Source of the DNA: Rhynchosporium graminicola
Lineage: Eukaryota > Ascomycota > Leotiomycetes > Helotiales > Ploettnerulaceae
Direction: 5' to 3'
NCBI GenBank assembly: GCA_900074885.1
Contig: FJUW01000037.1
Location: forward strand, 434,001 to 498,000
DNA: 64,000 nt
Shown: one piece after another, positions 11,646-23,362 of the stretch
Layout: every line of letters begins with the position of its first letter
Position numbering within the stretch: position 1 is the first letter of the stretch
Made by a program: the position numbers and the translations under genes
The notes under the pieces: model-generated
What the model was told of the DNA's origin: nothing
Seen by the model: the letters and a program-made list of their open reading frames with translations, nothing else
Database searches by the model: none

Positions 11646-13689
11646 TTTCTCAAACCTACTCCTTAGGTACCGCAACTTACACCTTCTTGATAACGGCTCT
11701 ACAGTACCTTCACCTGCCGCAGGATTCGAGGCTCGCAAGCCCTCAAGACCAATGATTTACACCACAGTGACGAAACTAACATCGTAAGCATAAATTACAA
11801 TCGTACCTTGGGTAGGATTCCCAGCCCTCGATCCTGTACTCTCGCTTCGCTTCGCTTCGGCTGCATGTTTGTAACACGTCAACGTCCTTCATCAGTCAGT
11901 CCAGTCAGTCCATCCATTTTGGGAGATACCTACCTACGGAGGCTCCGTAGTGCTCGTACCGTGACTGCTACTGCAATGTCGAGCGAGTACCTACCTGGCT
12001 GTTCGATATACCCCTCTAGGTACCCACCGCGAGCCAGGGTAATTCAGATCGATGCACCTCGCGAACAAGAGACAAGGCACAAGGCCTCTCCTTCCATCCC
12101 CTGAGCCTACTACGTACAGTACTGGCCGCCACCTGTTACTAGGTTTCCTTCCGTACCGCTGCATCTCTGTTCTGGTAGCATTCTCGAGGCCATCGGACGA
12201 TAGAGCTGGCACCGCGCACCAGACCTCCCCGTCCCTTCCATTCCCCAGTCACACCTCATCTTACCTTGCGACAATCCTCGTTAGAGTAATTCCGTGGCTG
12301 CTCTTCTTCCATTTGCTATTCTCCACATCAATGACAAGGGACAAGGCGCTACCCACACCAGACCAGCAATTGAGCCGGGCAACCCCTCGTCTTCTATTCT
12401 CTGGCTATCATATCACACATACCATTCCCTCTTCTAGGGCTAAGTAAGGCGGGCTTTCCTTTCTCTGAGACAAGATATATCTTTCATGCGCGACATGCTT
12501 CCTGCTTGGCCTTCCCCGCCAAAAAAACATCGACTCATCGTTTATGGTTATGCGTAGTAACTTACTTTACGCTGCCGTCTGAAGTGTGTGATCTGAACTG
12601 AACTCTCACACCAGTTCCAGGGGTCACCGTGCAGGCCCTGTACCCATACTCATCAGCATCAAAACTCTCCGGGTGTGGAACCGCGCCTGACTGGGTAGTA
12701 CTGTCTGTAAAAGTCTAGAAATTAACAAACTTCAGCGGTTCGCTCCTGTCCTGGTCTGCATTAGCAGGGGCAGGCTCTAGTGGGAAGAGTCTCGTCGAGG
12801 GCTACAGGCGCTTCTCGGGTCGAGTGCCCTTGTTTTAAAAGTGATCTCAACCAGGCATCATATCAAATCCATCCCTTCAGTCTTGCACTATATCATCCGA
12901 ATCTCGTCGATCGAACACGGAAAAGCGAGCTGGCAGCGGATCCCTTCCTTTCGCTCAAGATTTTCAGTGTTCCCAAAAGGGATTCTGCGGCACGTCATAA
13001 AGTCAGCAACCAGTTTACCCTTCATTTGGACGACGCAGGACACTCGCCACAGCTGTTTAAGAACTCAAGACATCCTTGACCAAGATTGCCCTGCCGCTTC
13101 ACCCCAAGTATAGACCTTGCTGGCCTGGCGACTCATCCCAACGTATCGACTTCCCTCGGCTACAACACGCGTTCTGAAGCACGCCCAGAGTCGTATCTGT
13201 GTCTTATCCACCAGAGGTACTACCTTGAAGATATCTGAACAGCTTTATCTACTTAGCTATCGAACCCGAGTTTCTACGCTGAGACATCTTGATTTCACAC
13301 ATCTTCCAGACATCTCCGACACTTCAGAAAAGCTTCATCACCTCTTGTGTATCAACTGTTCGGCAAGCTTCGACTTCACCCAACCAAACTTGCCTTAGAT
13401 AGGCCGTATGTTCCCCTCTGTTCAGTGATCATTCAATACTCTCAGCAGCCCTTACTTTCGTTCATTTCAAGGCTCGACATACCAAATCACGCTGGTCCCC
13501 TCCCAGCTTTGACCGGATCCAAGCTTCAGGATTTCACCACTGGGCCACCGACGTCCACGACTTGTTGTGCATCAGCAAAAGCAGTAACTCATTCTCTCAA
13601 TGCTTGCCACACGGCCATTCGATTCAGGACGGAACACTTGGTCTTCCAGCAAACTCGAGGCTTTATATCAAAACGTCGCGTCCCCTCGC

Positions 13690-15794
13690 ATGTCGAACTT
13701 CGATCCATTGCCCGCGCAGCCAGACTGGCGAGAACAATTTACAGCATTCTCTCTCCCAGGGGATAATAGCCCGCTCCAGCCATCATTCGACCAGTCTAGT
13801 ACATCCAATCTGACAAACAGCAACCCGAACCAGCTCTCTGGGAGCGAGAGACCGGCATTGGAGCACAGACACAGCCTCGGACTGTCAACACAGACTACGC
13901 ATCCATCACCTACCATAGACCGACCTGATTCTGCCCCAGGAGACCGCAGCCACCCAGAAGATAATCAGACGCGCAATGACTCTCTTGTCTCTACTGAGCC
14001 AGCAGCGTTATCGCTTGGATCACTCGGATCGAACCCGCTAAGTTCCGCATCCAGCGCTCCGTTACAACAAGGCGCTTTATCCAACAACGATATGGCAAAT
14101 GAGGAAGGAGATGTCAAAGACGAGGATGATGAACTTGATGACGACGATGATATGCTTGATATAGAGCTTGAAGAAGGAGCTCCGCCGCAAACAGCCGCTG
14201 AGCGTCGGGCGGAACGTAGAAAGATGAAGAGATTCAGGTAGGACCACACCCTTTTTAGCTTGATGTTGTTCGCGATCTGACATGACCCCAGACTCACACA
14301 CCAACAAACTCGATTCTTGATGAGCGAATTTGCAAAGCAAGCCCACCCCGACGCAGCACACCGAGAAAGACTCTCGAGAGAAATACCGGGATTGAGCCCT
14401 CGACAGGTCCAAGTTTGGTTCCAAAATCGGTAGGTCTTACATACTTGCTTCCTGGATGACAAGCTGACATACAAAAGACGTGCAAAGATAAAGCGCTTGA
14501 CAGCAGACGACCGGGAGCGCATGATGAAAATGCGCGCTGTTCCAGATGATTTCGACAACGTACAAGCTTTGCACTCTCCTTATGGTGCCGTTCATGGGGT
14601 TGGAACTCCGATGCAATCACCTGTCGACTTCGTTCCAGGATATGGCGACCATATGATGCGACCACTCATGGTTGACACAATGAGAAGGAACGAAAATGAT
14701 GACCAGATGTCGCCTACTGGTCTCAGTCCAGCCTATGGGAATGTCGCGTTTGCTGGAGCATCGATGGGATCTCCAGACATCTTGTCTCCTTTATCTCTGA
14801 ATTCCCAAGACCGCTATTATTCGAGCCACCTCTCCAGCCCTATGAGCACAGGACCTCGAAGTTCGAATCCCTTCGACCGCCAGAACAGCTATCAAGAGCT
14901 GTCTCACTCGAGACAGCACGTTCGGCCTCTCCAACCTTTGCAACTTCGCGAAACGATGTCGAGAGCGAGGTCCGATTCCCTTCAGTCGCCTTTGAGGTCG
15001 AGCATGTCGTGGAAAGGGGAAACACTCGACTACAGTAGTTACCAAACAGGACAGCCTAGCCCCCAATCGAACGGTCGTCAGCAATCCGTGTACCAACCGG
15101 AGCAAATGAGCAATAATGCCGTCAGTGCGCAACAATATGACGGAAATTCCTACTCAGGTTCGTCCCAGCGAAAATCCCAAACATGTCTCAGCCCCTGAAG
15201 AAGATCCCACGTGCTAATCTCCTCGCAGCTTCCAACGTCCAGAGCTCACCAACTCACATGACATATCCGCCATCATCGCATGGTGGTCGTCTTCGTGCAT
15301 CGTCGGCGGCGGCTTTCCCAGCTGGCCTAGACCTCAGAGCTCAATACCGCGCCATGCCAAACCAGAACCATTCACCTCTGGGCCTCACTCCTCGCAGCAG
15401 TTCTTTCGCTCACGCCTTCAGTGGCGGCTATGCAAGTGCGCCATTAGCTGCACCCGTGGACTTCTCGCTGCCACGGACTCCTATCAATGGAACACATGCA
15501 AGCCGAGACTACAATATTCCACAGTTGTCCGCACCGATGGCCCCGCCGCAAGACTTCTCGAGCGCGTATAGCTCGAGCCTGAGCCCTTCCCGGTCCCAGC
15601 AGAATGGTAGAGAGTTCAGCCAAGGACAAAGCAACGGAGACCTTGGCAATCAAGGCCAAGCCAATGAGCAGCAGCAGCAACAGCAGCAAGGGAGAAGTAA
15701 CGGAGATACATCATATCTGAGATCCGGGGAATACGAGACTGGACAGAAGCGAAAGAGGAGTTTTGACATACCGAGCACATTCGAGAGTCCATAG
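13690..15794 (+). CDS. Homeobox transcription factor
   Basis: DNA-binding regulator, presumably nuclear; fungal homologues often act in development and conidiation. Exons are 13690-14237, 14292-14429, 14478-15157 and 15229-15794, with introns of 54, 48 and 71 nt. The product is about 643 residues. An acidic Asp/Glu run (about residues 140-158) precedes a basic stretch and the homeodomain (about residues 175-235). Helix 3 reads RQVQVWFQNRRAKIKR, with the invariant W, F, N and R, and is split across exons 2 and 3 at the NRR codons. The remaining 400 residues are low-complexity Ser/Pro/Gln/Tyr-rich sequence with a short poly-Gln run near the C-terminus, followed by a KRKR basic patch. I chose ATG 13690 because the sequence from there (SNFDPLPAQPDWREQF) looks conserved; ATG 13600 in the same frame is possible. 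The donor of intron 3 (GTTCGT) is weak. Confidence 0.85.
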
Positions 15795-17060
15795 ATGATG
15801 GGCGACAAGCGGACGCGACGACAAGGAGGGTGTGAAACGCTAAACAGAAATGCCAAGGCCACAAGCGAGCTTTCTTTCATGCCTTCCATGTCTAGCACCA
15901 CTTATTCTCAAGGACAAGACACCAACTTATTTCTTCTACCATCAGCTTCACGTATCCTTTTTCGGACTCTTTCTTTCAAATCGTCGGGGTGGAGTTTTAT
16001 GCCCGCGCTATATCCCAACAGCAACGATTCCATTGCAACTCATTTTGTCACGAAGACATGACCGTACCTTCTTTGGCGTTCGGAGATGAGAAGAGTCCTA
16101 CTACAACCGCAAACAAGTCATGTCAGACACCGGCCATCGATGTGTCTTCTCCTCCGAGTAAGAGCATCCTACATCGCTAGCCACCAATGTTGTGGTCTGC
16201 CTGGTACTCGCAAGTCCTGAGTCTGCCAGCACTTCAGTCTTCATTTCCAGTCAGGCGTCTGGGGTAACGAGTAGATCTCAGCGGGAGCAAGTCCAAACTG
16301 GGTGGGCCTGTATATAAGGTTGTCTGATTCCCTCCCAACCATTCTCAATCTTCAATTTTGACGCGCTCAAATTTCGGTACCTTTGGAAATCTTCTATCTT
16401 GCATCCTCACATTCTCTTTATCCCTGATCTATGCAGTTGGTCGAGATGTGCCTCGCGAGTCTCTAAGCCCACAATGGACCACAAGTTCAGTATCTTATTC
16501 TGTGTATATTCTTCAGCATCTCAGTTTGTCTTCTTTCGTTCTATGCTTTCAACGGGTGAATGGATGGATGGGTTATGAGCTGGCTTCTCTTGGCTGGCCT
16601 GAACAAAATATCCCGTTCTTGGAGTTGCGGATTTTACAAACTTTGGGTTTCATTCAGCAGTGATTTATTTTGTAGATAGCTATAGTTATTGTTTATCGAA
16701 CTATGAAATTTTCAGTTCTGATGTCCAATGACGTGGTTCTCTACTTTTTTCCTTTCTCTTTGGCTTCACGTTCAGTGATGATGGTATGAATGATAGGATT
16801 GGGATGTTTAAATCGGTGGCCAGTGGAAAAATTATGGTTTGTCATTATGGAATGGAGTGTCAACGGAGAAGAAGCCGAATGTGGATTTTGTATGATGTGG
16901 AGGCACGGTAGTTGCAAGAAATGGGAACTTGGAACGGGATGATGTGCTCAGTTTGTCGAGATGGAAGAAGTTTTGAATTGATCATTATCCCTGCTAGTTA
17001 GATGATTGACCAATCATAATCACTATACTTCTTCGCAGCTCTACGCTCTACGCATGTGAT
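15795..17060. other. Convergent intergenic region
   Basis: 3' flank of the homeobox gene and of the minus-strand dehydrogenase. No conserved ORF was seen. A clean TATATAAGG (16311-16319) followed by pyrimidine-rich DNA looks like a plus-strand promoter without an obvious coding target. Confidence 0.4.
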
Positions 17061-18192
17061 CTAATAGTCATAGAACCTAACCGACATTAGCATGTGTGCC
17101 ATTCACGTTGAGTCTGTCAAATGGAGCAGGAAAACTCACCCTTTACCACTCTTCTTGCCCAGCCAGCCTGCATCAACCATCTTCCCTAACAATACACTAG
17201 GTCTGTACTTTGAATCTCCGGTTTCCTCATGCAGAACCTTCATGATGGCCAGGCATGTATCAATACCAATGAAATCCGCCAATTGCAAAGGGCCCATAGG
17301 GACATTTGTTCCATTCTTCATGATTGCATCGATATCGTCCCTCTTTCCAACTCCAGTCTCCAAGCAGATGATAGCCTCGTTAATATACGGCATCAAGATC
17401 CGATTTGCGAGGAATCCAGGCGAGTCTGCAGACAAAGAAGGAATCTTGCCCATGGCTTTACAGAAAGTAATCGCCGTGTCGATTGTAGACTGGCTCGTTT
17501 GCAAGCCCGTGATGATCTCTACGCCTTTCTGGATGGGAACTGGGTTCATGAAATGAGTTGAGATGACCCTGGAGCTGGCACTTGTATCTGTAGGATCCTT
17601 TGTCGTCGAAGCAGCAATTTTAGTTATGGATATCGAGGAGGTGTTTGTAGCAAGGATAGCGTGTGCGGGACATATTTGTGCTAGGGAGGAGAAGATGCTG
17701 TATTTCAACGAGGGGATTTCGGGCACGGCTTCGATGACAAAGTCTACCTCGGAGAGGGAATCCATACTTGTGGAACTCTTGAGGAGCTCGCGGATGCTAT
17801 CTGATTGGGATTGCGTGATTCGTTGCTTGGATACGTCTTTGGCAAGTAGTTTTTCTTGAAGGGAGAGAGTTAGTGTGGGGTACTGGTGATTTCAAGGGAA
17901 TAAGACAAACCTGCGAAGGCAAGACCTTTGTCTATCGACGTCTGATTGGTATCTACCAATGTGACAGGTACTCCAGCCCTTTGCGCAGCTACCAGCGCTA
18001 TACCCAGGCCCTATAGTTGGATCAGTCGATATGTTCGAGGGCATGAATGCCAGAATCGAAAAATACCATCTGTCCAGCTCCGATGACACCAAGCTTCTTA
18101 ACTTCTTGCGCCGCAAGCATTCTGCTCGAACTGAAGAATCTCGTACTACGGAAACCCTGCGCCAGGGTTCTTCTCATTGTAAGTGTAAGCAT
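17061..18192 (-). CDS. 3-hydroxyacyl-CoA / 3-hydroxybutyryl-CoA dehydrogenase, probably mitochondrial
   Basis: NAD-dependent oxidation of 3-hydroxyacyl-CoA to 3-ketoacyl-CoA in fatty-acid or butyrate metabolism. Exons in transcript order are 18067-18192, 17911-18010, 17140-17854 and 17061-17076, giving 318 residues, the usual family length. The first 33 residues are rich in Arg, Ser and Phe and lack acidic residues until the end, like a mitochondrial targeting peptide. The Rossmann GxGxxG (GVIGAGQMGLGIA, about residues 35-47) is rebuilt only when intron 1 is removed. His176 in STHFMNP and Glu188 have the 12-residue spacing of the catalytic dyad. The family signature DSPGFLANRILMPYINEAI follows. 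The last exon is only 16 nt and encodes the final FYDY, the standard ending. The gene is divergent from tof1. Confidence 0.92.
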
Positions 18193-18446
18193 TATGCTGA
18201 TTGAACGTTGTGAAGAAGAGATGTCTCTACACAAGTGTTGTGAGATTGGAAATGGGATGTTGACGTTCCCCAGATTGAGCTTACCGAGGTCGAGCTTCAA
18301 GCTTAGCTTCGGCTCAAACATACTACCATTCGCGAAAGCGCTAATCTGGTAGTTACAGGGGTACGCGTCTCTGAGTACAAGGCGCGTTAAGCTGTTTTAT
18401 TTGGTATATTCACAACTAGGAGCTTCTCCAGCAACCACAACTCATC
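18193..18446. promoter_or_regulatory. Divergent promoter between the dehydrogenase and tof1
   Basis: 254 bp separate the two start codons. Both genes must be driven from this short stretch. I see no clear TATA element. The functional link between the two genes, if any, is unknown. Confidence 0.5.
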
Positions 18447-21400
18447 ATGGAATTGGCAGACGGTAAAAGAGAGGTGGTTGACCCAGAGGTTAGGGCGTAT
18501 GTTTCCAGTCTTGTGACAGCTGTAAGTGGTATACATATCGCAATTCGTGATACAAATCTGACAGGCGCGTCCAGCTAGGAGGAAGTGGTGCCGACGAAGA
18601 CGGACAATACATACTCGGAGACGATGCGCTGGCCTGTCTGCGCGACCTGAAGAAATGGTTAAAGCTCTATGACGAAAAAGCGAATCGACTGGACGTCGCA
18701 CGATGTCTGGCAGAGTCTAATCTCGTTGGAGGAGATCTCCTACAGATTCTGGCTGCATGGCAAGAGAATGCTGCGGATGACAGACTGAAAGCGAAGATTG
18801 CTCTGGCATGTTTGGAACTACTTGTCCCTTTGACATGGCCTTTGGAAAGGAATACGCTGGAAATGACGGTCAACCACCACCGACACGTTCCGTACCTGCA
18901 AATGGCCCAGCTCGGATACAAGCGTTCTATCATCAACTTCGATGGAGCCAGGATTCTGCATACAGCCATTAGATGTGCGCTATCATCGATGGCTGAGAAT
19001 ATGGGAGATCGGAGTACGAGGGACGAAGGAATCATCAAATTACTGCTGTACTTCTTGCGAAACATAGCGCAAATTGCACCGCCTCCAAATGTACAATACG
19101 AGGACGATGTGGCGGAGATATCAAGATCCGCAACCATTGCCGCATTCGACTACCAGGATGTTTTTCACTTGCTTTTGACAGTATCTTCTTCGATGGGAGA
19201 AGACTTCAACACACAGGATGTGGTAATTATGGATATCATTTTTCACTTGATCAAGGGAGTGGACATAGAGAAATTATTCATGGATGAGAGGAAAGCCGAT
19301 AATCGCAATATGGATGAATTGACGAAGCTGAGGAAGAAAGAGGCTGCTATGTTGAGAGGATACCAAACAAGTGCACCGTCCAGACATAACAGATTCGGTA
19401 CTATGGTATGGATGCAGCGAGAAGATGCTAAGATGACCACAATCTCTGGACAGGCAGCCTTGCTAGATGGCACAAGAACTTTGGCCAAGATGGACAGCAC
19501 CAAGAAGTTCAAGCCACCCAGGAGAGCACCAAAAGGCGACAATGGACCTTTGGACTTCGATACCCCAGTCATGCTCAACATACAGGCGAACAAGCATCTT
19601 CGATCATTCGTGGAAGACTTCCTCGACTCGGGATTCAATCCGCTTTTCAACAACATTCGCAAAGCCATCGATCGAGAAGCAGAGCGAATTATGGACTATC
19701 ACCCAAGACAATTCTTCTTCCTCGTGTCATGGTTCTTGGAGGCGGAGCGAGTCAGGAGGCGCAACAAGAAAGCATCCAGAAAGCCTACTGCGCCGGACGA
19801 TTCGGATACTTACTCGCTCGTGGCGACCGTTCTGAACCAGGAAATGTTCGTCACTTTAAACAGAACCATGGATTTTACATACGAGAACAAGTCCTGGGCA
19901 GATCTTAGTGCAGCGATGAAGTGCTTCACCCAGATTCTCCTCACCATTCAGGAAATGTCAGAATCCCCTCTCGAAGCGGATCAAGACATCGCCGAAAATA
20001 TCCTCAACCGTATCTTCTACGAAGAAACGACACACGACAGAGTTGCCAATATTACCAGGACCTACAAAGACCAAGGATTTGGCTATCTTGATTCGTGTAC
20101 AGAACTCGCACACAACTACTTACGAATCCTAGAACAGTACGCAAAACAGAACACGGATATGCAAGTGAGGTCTCGGAGGCGAGTACGAAGAAAGAAGAAG
20201 GCTGCTAAAGCTGCTGGAGAAGATGGACCGGATGCGGATATTGTGGACGAGTCCGACGGTGAGGACGAAGCAAGGGCAGAACGTGTATCGAGTGAGCGGA
20301 AGTTCGACTTCAAGCGTTTCAGTGCCAGATTCGTAACTCAAGGATGCGTCAATACCTTCATCACTTTCACCCGTTTTTACAACGATCTCAAATCTCCGCA
20401 ACTCAAAAGATGCCATCGATACTTATACCGCGTTGCTTTCAAGTTGGAGATGAGCGTCATGCTCTTCAAGGTTGACATTATTGCACTTTTACATAAGATG
20501 ATCAAAGGTCCAGAAGGGCTTGATCCGCAATCCAGTTCTTACAAAGAATGGGATGAGCTGGTCAAGCAGATCATAAGAAAATGTACCAAAAAGCTCCAGG
20601 AACGTCCCGAGTTGGTGGTGGAAATGTTGTTCTCCAAGATCAATAGTACAGCTCACTACCTCGAATACGGTTATGAAAAACAGACTGTGTCTTCGAAGCC
20701 CAGGGCTGCAGCCGAGCTTGAGGTCAAGGGTGGGAGGGAATGGGAGGAACAGATTGGTGTCGTTGTGGGTGCAATGCTCGATCGGAATGAAGGAGATCAT
20801 CTTCAATGGACAAAAACCCAACTCTTCTCGGCTGAGAGTGAACGCAGGAGCTGGGAAGGTGCAAATGCAGCATTGCCGTCCGTTGAAAAAGATACAGCTT
20901 CAGAAGCTGGCGACGCGGGACCAATCGAGGCAGAATCGCCGAAGTCTCCTACGATACGTAAGTTTAGTTATCGCCAAAGCGGTATGACACATGCTGACTT
21001 TTACATAGTGGTGAAATCGGACAATAGTGCTCGCAAGATTGCCATGTTTAAGAACGGACATCTACGTCTTCTCATGACTCTGATAGGATTCAGACGTGCT
21101 GGTGATGACGACGATCCGGAAGGCTCCTGGATCATTCCATCAACCTTGTCAGCGGACCAACTCAAGGAATCACTCGACTTGATAAAGAAATTCGAGTTCA
21201 GCCCTCCTTCTTTCGATGATGGCGAAGAGGCTGGAGACTTCATAAAGCGCAAATCGGCAAACACTATTGCCCACAAGCGATCTATTTTCGATGATGACAA
21301 TGGTATAGACGACGATGAAGAGGAGGAGGAAGAGATTTTTTTCGCACCTGGTGGTCCTACTGAGAGAAAATCAGATGCTCTCGAAGAGCTGAAGAAAAAG

Positions 21401-22141
21401 CGTCGTTTAAGGAAGAAGGAAAGAAGAGAGGAATCCGACGATGGTGTAGACAGAAGTTTGACGGATGCGCAGCTCAAAGCTCGTGCTGAGGCACGCAGGC
21501 AGAAAGAATTGGAGAAGAACCGTAAGATTAGGAGTAAGGAAATTGCCGTGGACAGCGATAACGACGAAGAAGCCGACGCAGCATTCTATGCAAAGGAGCA
21601 AGAACTCAGAGAGCGGACAACTCGACTATTCCGTGAAGAACAGGAGAGGTTACGGCAGAGGAATAATGTCGAGAAGATGAAGGACTTGCTTCATGTGGGC
21701 AAGGACAAAGGAGCAAAGGGGACGGGTAGTAAGAAGAGACAGTCGAACGCTATCACGGTGGACAGCGACGATGATGAGGAGCTGGTGTTGACGGCTACAC
21801 AAAGTAAACGCACAAGCGTCACTCCCGAGCAAAGCGACGATGGCGCAGGACGAATAAGTGTAAGCTCTTCATCAGCTGCAAGAGACGACGTTCTTGCCGA
21901 GTCGGAGGATGAGGCGACAGATACGCCCGTGTCGAGTCAGCATAGCAGACCTTCGAAGACCAAAAGGCGGAAAGTCTCGGAGGAAGCTGAACCCACTTCT
22001 TCAGAGCCGGAGGTCATCAAAAATTCATCGGTCATGGCTATGGATGATGAGGACGATGAGGAAGAGGTCGTTGCCGTGGCGAGACCAGCTAGGCAGAGAG
22101 TGCGTGCTGGGTTTATTATGGATAGTAGTGATGAAGAGTAA
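18447..22141 (+). CDS. tof1: Topoisomerase 1-associated factor Tof1 (Swi1/Timeless family)
   Basis: Nuclear component of the fork protection complex (Tof1-Csm3), which travels with the replisome, stabilises paused forks and supports checkpoint signalling. Exons are 18447-18521, 18575-20957 and 21009-22141, giving about 1196 residues, normal for filamentous fungi. Residues 1-26 join to the next exon as VRAYVSSLVTA-LGGSGADEDG only if the second AG (18574) is used as acceptor; the earlier AG at 18564 breaks the frame. The N-terminal Timeless domain includes DDALACLRDLKKWLKLYDEK and LELLVPLTWP. The second intron (51 nt) contains no stop and is a multiple of three, but it has a good donor (GTAAGT), a CTGAC branch site and a TAG acceptor. 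The C-terminal third is highly charged, with KKKR and D/E runs and a C-terminal FIMDSSDEE. Confidence 0.95.
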
Positions 22142-23362
22142 CGATTTTTGTTATTTTGATTTGGGCGGAGTACTGGATACTGGACAAAGGTTGGACTGGG
22201 TTGGAATGGGAATAGGCTGGGTCGGGTCGGATCGCGATGTAAATACTTACTAGTGCTACAGCTCGGGACTGTGATGCTCTTAGATAGCAACCTCTCAAAG
22301 TCTAAAAGAACATAATGCAACCTCGGGTTTCCACTAAGATGACGCTGTACATCAAGGCTGTTCGAAGTCTATCCTAATCAGCAGTAAGAATGTTTCTTAT
22401 CTTATGATGATTTGTCCCAAGCCCGGGCTAAGCATAACCTGTAGGTAACCGAATGCCATCATAATAGCTTCATCTCTTTAGTAAAATGGTCTGTGGTTGA
22501 TCAGAGAGTCAGATTCAATTTCCAAGAATATTCCTAGCAAATACGGTTGTGCACATAAGATGTTTTCAACTTCAGTGAGGGCGAGAAGAGTCAGTCCTCT
22601 GGTATGTGTAGGTCTGAACTCATTCACCAGATTCCCGTCTTGCGGGAAATGAACTCGAGGTTCTTCACAGGGAGGACGCAGTGCTGTTGCGAAACTTTCT
22701 GTTAAGAACGTGTCAAAAGCAGGGTTCTATCATGGGACTTTCGAAATATCAACTGTGTATCTAAGTTTACGAATTGTGATATTTCGCTCCGAAGTGACAA
22801 CAAACCTCGGACGCGGGTAGTAATGAGCAGGTATAGTGCAAACGAAGGTGAACCAAAAGTTTGATGTAATTTCTGTGTACTTCTTTCTCTTGTCGGCAAC
22901 TTGTTGCCGAATCGGTCCCGGCTGCTCTGATATATTTGACAAAACGTACTCAAACGAAATCCGTCACGATTTGCAAACACTGACCTTTTCTACGTTATCC
23001 AACTTGAGGGAGCGGTATAATCAACCGAGTCTTCAAAACTTTGTAAGCTGTCAAGGGCCCGAGCATTGCATTACAATGCTATCAACCCCTTCTATTGATA
23101 TACTACCAAGCACGCCGACCAGCCCCTCCCTTCTCTTTTCCGTCTGACCACCCAGCCACCGTTCGAGGTACCAGCATAAGTATACAAGCCGTCCAATCCT
23201 GCAATGCCTCAAATCATGCCATGCCATGCCAAAACCCAATCCCAAGAACATGACGGCATAATGTACATAGATATCCCACCAAAAACAAATGCTCAAAACC
23301 CGCTACGATCCGAATTCAAACTCCCTCCCTAGGCAACACCTTCCCCCAGAGTTGAACATGAT
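22142..23362. other. Convergent intergenic region
   Basis: 1.2 kb between the convergent 3' ends of tof1 and the alpha-actinin gene. No conserved ORF or RNA gene seen. Confidence 0.4.

Larger units (their letters stand above)
10371..13689. other. Repeat-rich upstream region of the homeobox gene
   Basis: This 3.3 kb holds pyrimidine-rich DNA with several simple repeats: pentamers at 10375-10404, CCCACA-type units at 10631-10668, GTGA units at 11049-11065, and an 11-mer array at 11538-11645. Short ORFs fill the last 1 kb but none looks like a conserved protein. The pyrimidine-rich character from about 12.2 kb onward is what I would expect of a promoter and a long 5' untranslated leader. I cannot place a transcription start. 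Confidence 0.45.

Noticed and set aside
11327..11787. ORFs of 98 and 142 codons across the TACC array
   Set aside because: They translate a microsatellite in two frames, and there is no conserved sequence outside it.
13965..14665. Long minus-strand ORFs over the homeobox gene
   Set aside because: They are antisense shadows of the Asp/Glu-rich and homeodomain coding exons.
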